Shown here piece after piece: positions 62,181 to 64,000 of a stretch of 64,000 bases of DNA (positions are counted from its first letter, which is position 1; the number at the start of each line of letters is the position of its first letter). This stretch comes from Caccoplasma sp905210875 (GTDB lineage: Bacteria; Bacteroidota; Bacteroidia; Bacteroidales; UBA11471). The DNA lies in contig OZ007034.1 in the NCBI GenBank assembly GCA_963931635.1, positions 1,922,001 through 1,986,000 of the forward strand. Reading direction: 5' to 3'. The notes below the pieces were generated by a model, which saw only the letters and a list, made by a program, of their open reading frames with translations, did no database searches and had not been told where the DNA came from. The position numbers and the translations under genes are program-made.

Positions 62181-62237
62181 AGTATTCGATAATTATGTTA
62201 TAGATGTTTCTAGAGGTATTTTTCAAGCATTGGTTTT

Positions 62238-63203
62238 TCAGTCGTGATAGTAGTCGTAGAACATTTCGTAGTAGTCCTCGTAGAGATTGAGGGGCTCTTC
62301 GAGATAATCTTCCCGGCTTAGCTTTGGCAGGGGCGAGGGAGGGAGTATCGTATCTTTGGGCATTGGAGACGTGTAGGTTACCGTGCGATTTTCATAGTCA
62401 AGTTCTCCAATTTCCGTTAGTGGCCTGTTGGGGTCGAGGTTGAAGTGCGATTTGTATTTCCTGGACGCCCATATTTCCTTCTTTCTCTGTTCGTATGGTC
62501 TGACAAGGAAAATTTGAATGGCTACGGTTAAAAGCACAATCAGTACAATTGTTCCCCGTAATGCTGCTCCAAAAGAGAGGTTTATCTCCTTCCTGGGCGA
62601 AACAAGCCCCCGAGGTTTCCCTTTCCCGTCTTTCTTGTTTGGTGTTCTTTTCTTATACGTCTTTTTTATATTCTTTCTGCCCTCCCTGCCATGACTGGCA
62701 GTGGTGACGGAGTTTTCATTTATATTTACGGTATCGGCTTCGGTTTCTTCTTCGTCGTCTTCAAACTTATACCCGTATTCAAATTCGCCATTGTCATAGA
62801 TAGTTATGAAGCTGTTCAATTCCTCGTCATATACAATTCGGTCTATATGTCTCTTGTCGGTATTGTCAGGGCTGCATGTTTCGATTCCTCTGGCTTTTTC
62901 TTCTTCTTTTCGCTTGTCGATATAATAATGAATACTATTCTTGTCGAGGTATTTGGTCGTAATATCCTTTTTAGGGTTGTTGTGTGATTCCGGAGTGAGA
63001 CTACTTTTGTCGGGATTCTTTTTTACCGATGTGGAAATTTTCCCGGTCCTGGTGGGTATCGCTTTGGCCTTTGTGTTTTTCCCGGCATGGGCGTTTTTCT
63101 CCTTTGGGCGCACCTCTTCCGGCGACGTGTGGTTTTTTACGGACTTTCGTGAGGCTTTCGAGATGGACGGGGAGGCCTCTTTTCGAATAGACTGCTTATT
63201 CAT
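62238..63203 (-). CDS. Basic disordered protein with one transmembrane helix
   Basis: 321 aa from the ATG at 63203 (MNKQSIRKEASPS). The first 110 residues are Lys/Ser/Pro-rich and disordered, a short folded patch follows (RHIDRIVYDEELNSFITIYDNGEFEYGYKFEDDEEE), then a Lys-rich linker, one membrane span (about 212-234, GTIVLIVLLTVAIQIFLV) and an acidic C-terminus ending YEDYYEMFYDYYHD. The start overlaps the WYL gene's stop by 8 bp, so they are coupled. Positive-inside suggests a mostly cytoplasmic N-terminal part. Function unknown. Confidence 0.65.
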   Translation of the reverse strand: MNKQSIRKEASPSISKASRKSVKNHTSPEEVRPKEKNAHAGKNTKAKAIPTRTGKISTSVKKNPDKSSLTPESHNNPKKDITTKYLDKNSIHYYIDKRKEEEKARGIETCSPDNTDKRHIDRIVYDEELNSFITIYDNGEFEYGYKFEDDEEETEADTVNINENSVTTASHGREGRKNIKKTYKKRTPNKKDGKGKPRGLVSPRKEINLSFGAALRGTIVLIVLLTVAIQIFLVRPYEQRKKEIWASRKYKSHFNLDPNRPLTEIGELDYENRTVTYTSPMPKDTILPPSPLPKLSREDYLEEPLNLYEDYYEMFYDYYHD

Positions 63204-64000
63204 GACTTTCGGGGGTGTTGCGTGCAGTTGCTTGTACATATATGTCATAAAGCCTTTGACGTAGTGAGGCCGGTTTAATGACTTCGACCGAGCGACTGCG
63301 GGAGAGAAGTTCCATGACAAAGTCGTTGGTGATGCGCAATCTAAGTTTTATCACGAGGCCTTCGTCGTTGTCCGACACGATTTCTTGTGATTCGTGCAAC
63401 GGCAATGTTTTGACAAACTTGCCATCGAGAGAGTCATACCGCAAGATGATTTCCTCGACAGGTATCTGCGGGTCGTTCCAGATGCCGAAACTTTCCCGGA
63501 ACAAGGCCGGAATGTCTATATCCTCCCGACGGGTGAATGGCTTGTCGGCCGCAATGCGGAAAAGAGAGATGCGGTCGAGTGCGAAACATTTGAGTTTTTT
63601 ATCGGTGCCCACAAGATACCAGCGATGTTGTGACTCTTTGAGATAGTATGGCTCTATCTGCTTGGTTACAACCAAATTATCATGCCTGAAGAGGGTGTAG
63701 TCAAATTCTACCGTCAACCTGTTGCGTATGGCATCGAGTATGTCGGCAATATTGGTGCTTTGTGCATGATGGCGATGATCGGCAAGGATATATTGCTGTA
63801 TGGCACTGTCATTGTCGATGGCATTCAGTATTTCGAAATTACACAGGAGCTCTTCGTGGAAATTGGCCAGACTGTTGTTCTGTACAATACCATACCCTTT
63901 GTCGTTGTGCCTGATCTCGATACCGAACAATGTCCTTATCGTACCAAAGTCTCGTTGCAGTGTACGCACTGTGTACCCGGTTTCTTCGCCACATTGTCGA
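63196..64000 (-). CDS. WYL-domain transcriptional regulator, 5' end beyond window
   Basis: The frame stays open to the window edge, reading ...CGEETGYTVRTLQRDFG, the usual end of the N-terminal HTH that precedes WYL domains, so perhaps 10-40 N-terminal residues are missing. The WYL domain covers FDYTLFRHDN, IEPYYLKESQHRWYLVG (WYL motif) and FALDRIS; a C-terminal WCX-like part follows (IILRYDSLDG, VIKLRLRITNDFVMELLSR). WYL proteins sense ligands or nucleic acids and often control phage-defense or DNA-damage genes. First gene of the operon. Confidence 0.88.
   Translation of the reverse strand, partial: RQCGEETGYTVRTLQRDFGTIRTLFGIEIRHNDKGYGIVQNNSLANFHEELLCNFEILNAIDNDSAIQQYILADHRHHAQSTNIADILDAIRNRLTVEFDYTLFRHDNLVVTKQIEPYYLKESQHRWYLVGTDKKLKCFALDRISLFRIAADKPFTRREDIDIPALFRESFGIWNDPQIPVEEIILRYDSLDGKFVKTLPLHESQEIVSDNDEGLVIKLRLRITNDFVMELLSRSRSVEVIKPASLRQRLYDIYVQATARNTPESHE

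Overview
The window comes from a gut-type Bacteroidales genome. The evidence is the promoter style (TTTG, about 19 bp, TAnnTTTG), the absence of Shine-Dalgarno dependence, Mfa/Fim-type fimbrial lipoproteins, a BspA-type leucine-rich repeat protein, Bacteroides-type mobilizable-element genes and many secreted pectin-degrading enzymes. I cannot name the species from sequence alone. The genome is mid-GC, with a clearly AT-rich accessory island at about 8.0-22.3 kb.

Layout. 1-7.7 kb: chromosomal housekeeping, with the 5' part of xylulokinase, ridA, an atypical SDR, a secreted PCMD-type protein, a DUF2089 regulator paired with a membrane protein, and an operon of two half-size ChrA transporters followed by folC. 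7.9-22.3 kb: a tRNA-Ser(TGA) gene with an integrated mobilizable element downstream (tyrosine integrase, DUF1016/PDDEXK nuclease, DUF3853 helix-turn-helix, AAA ATPase, toprim primase, MobV relaxase, an IS1380 insertion, and DKNYY and frameshifted DUF4304 cargo). Past its right end is a second, integrase-less att-flanked segment that carries a large zinc-ribbon/PDDEXK mosaic protein. 22.4-30.8 kb: a four-gene lipoprotein operon (three paralogous Mfa2/FimB-type proteins and a metzincin-type metalloprotease lipoprotein), divergent from a Crp/Fnr-family regulator. 31.2-34 kb: a BspA-like LRR protein. 34.2-37.3 kb: an alanine/glycine:sodium symporter, a YdeI/OmpD-type protein overlapping a Cys-rich protein, and a free methionine sulfoxide reductase.

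37.4-61 kb: a loose pectin-utilisation region without SusC/SusD genes in the window. It holds two GH28 polygalacturonases, GH105, a PL10 pectate lyase broken by a frameshift, an STN-alpha/beta hydrolase, a GH2 beta-galactosidase, a cupin and a carboxymuconolactone-decarboxylase-like pair, and a giant CE8 pectin methylesterase. Together these could de-esterify homogalacturonan, cut it, trim oligomers and remove galactan side chains. Between them are an SDR, a YczE-like membrane protein, a CBS-domain transporter, methionine aminopeptidase, a GT2 and a NimA-like flavoprotein. 61.3-64 kb: a leftward operon of a WYL regulator (cut by the window end), a basic single-span membrane protein, a 90-aa protein and a GIY-YIG nuclease.

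The best candidates for something undescribed are the att-bounded zinc-ribbon/nuclease cargo, the metzincin-fimbrillin operon with two dyads in its divergent control region, and the WYL/GIY-YIG operon. Two genes (DUF4304 and PL10) are demonstrably frameshifted by one base. All functions are read from sequence and family knowledge; no searches were run.
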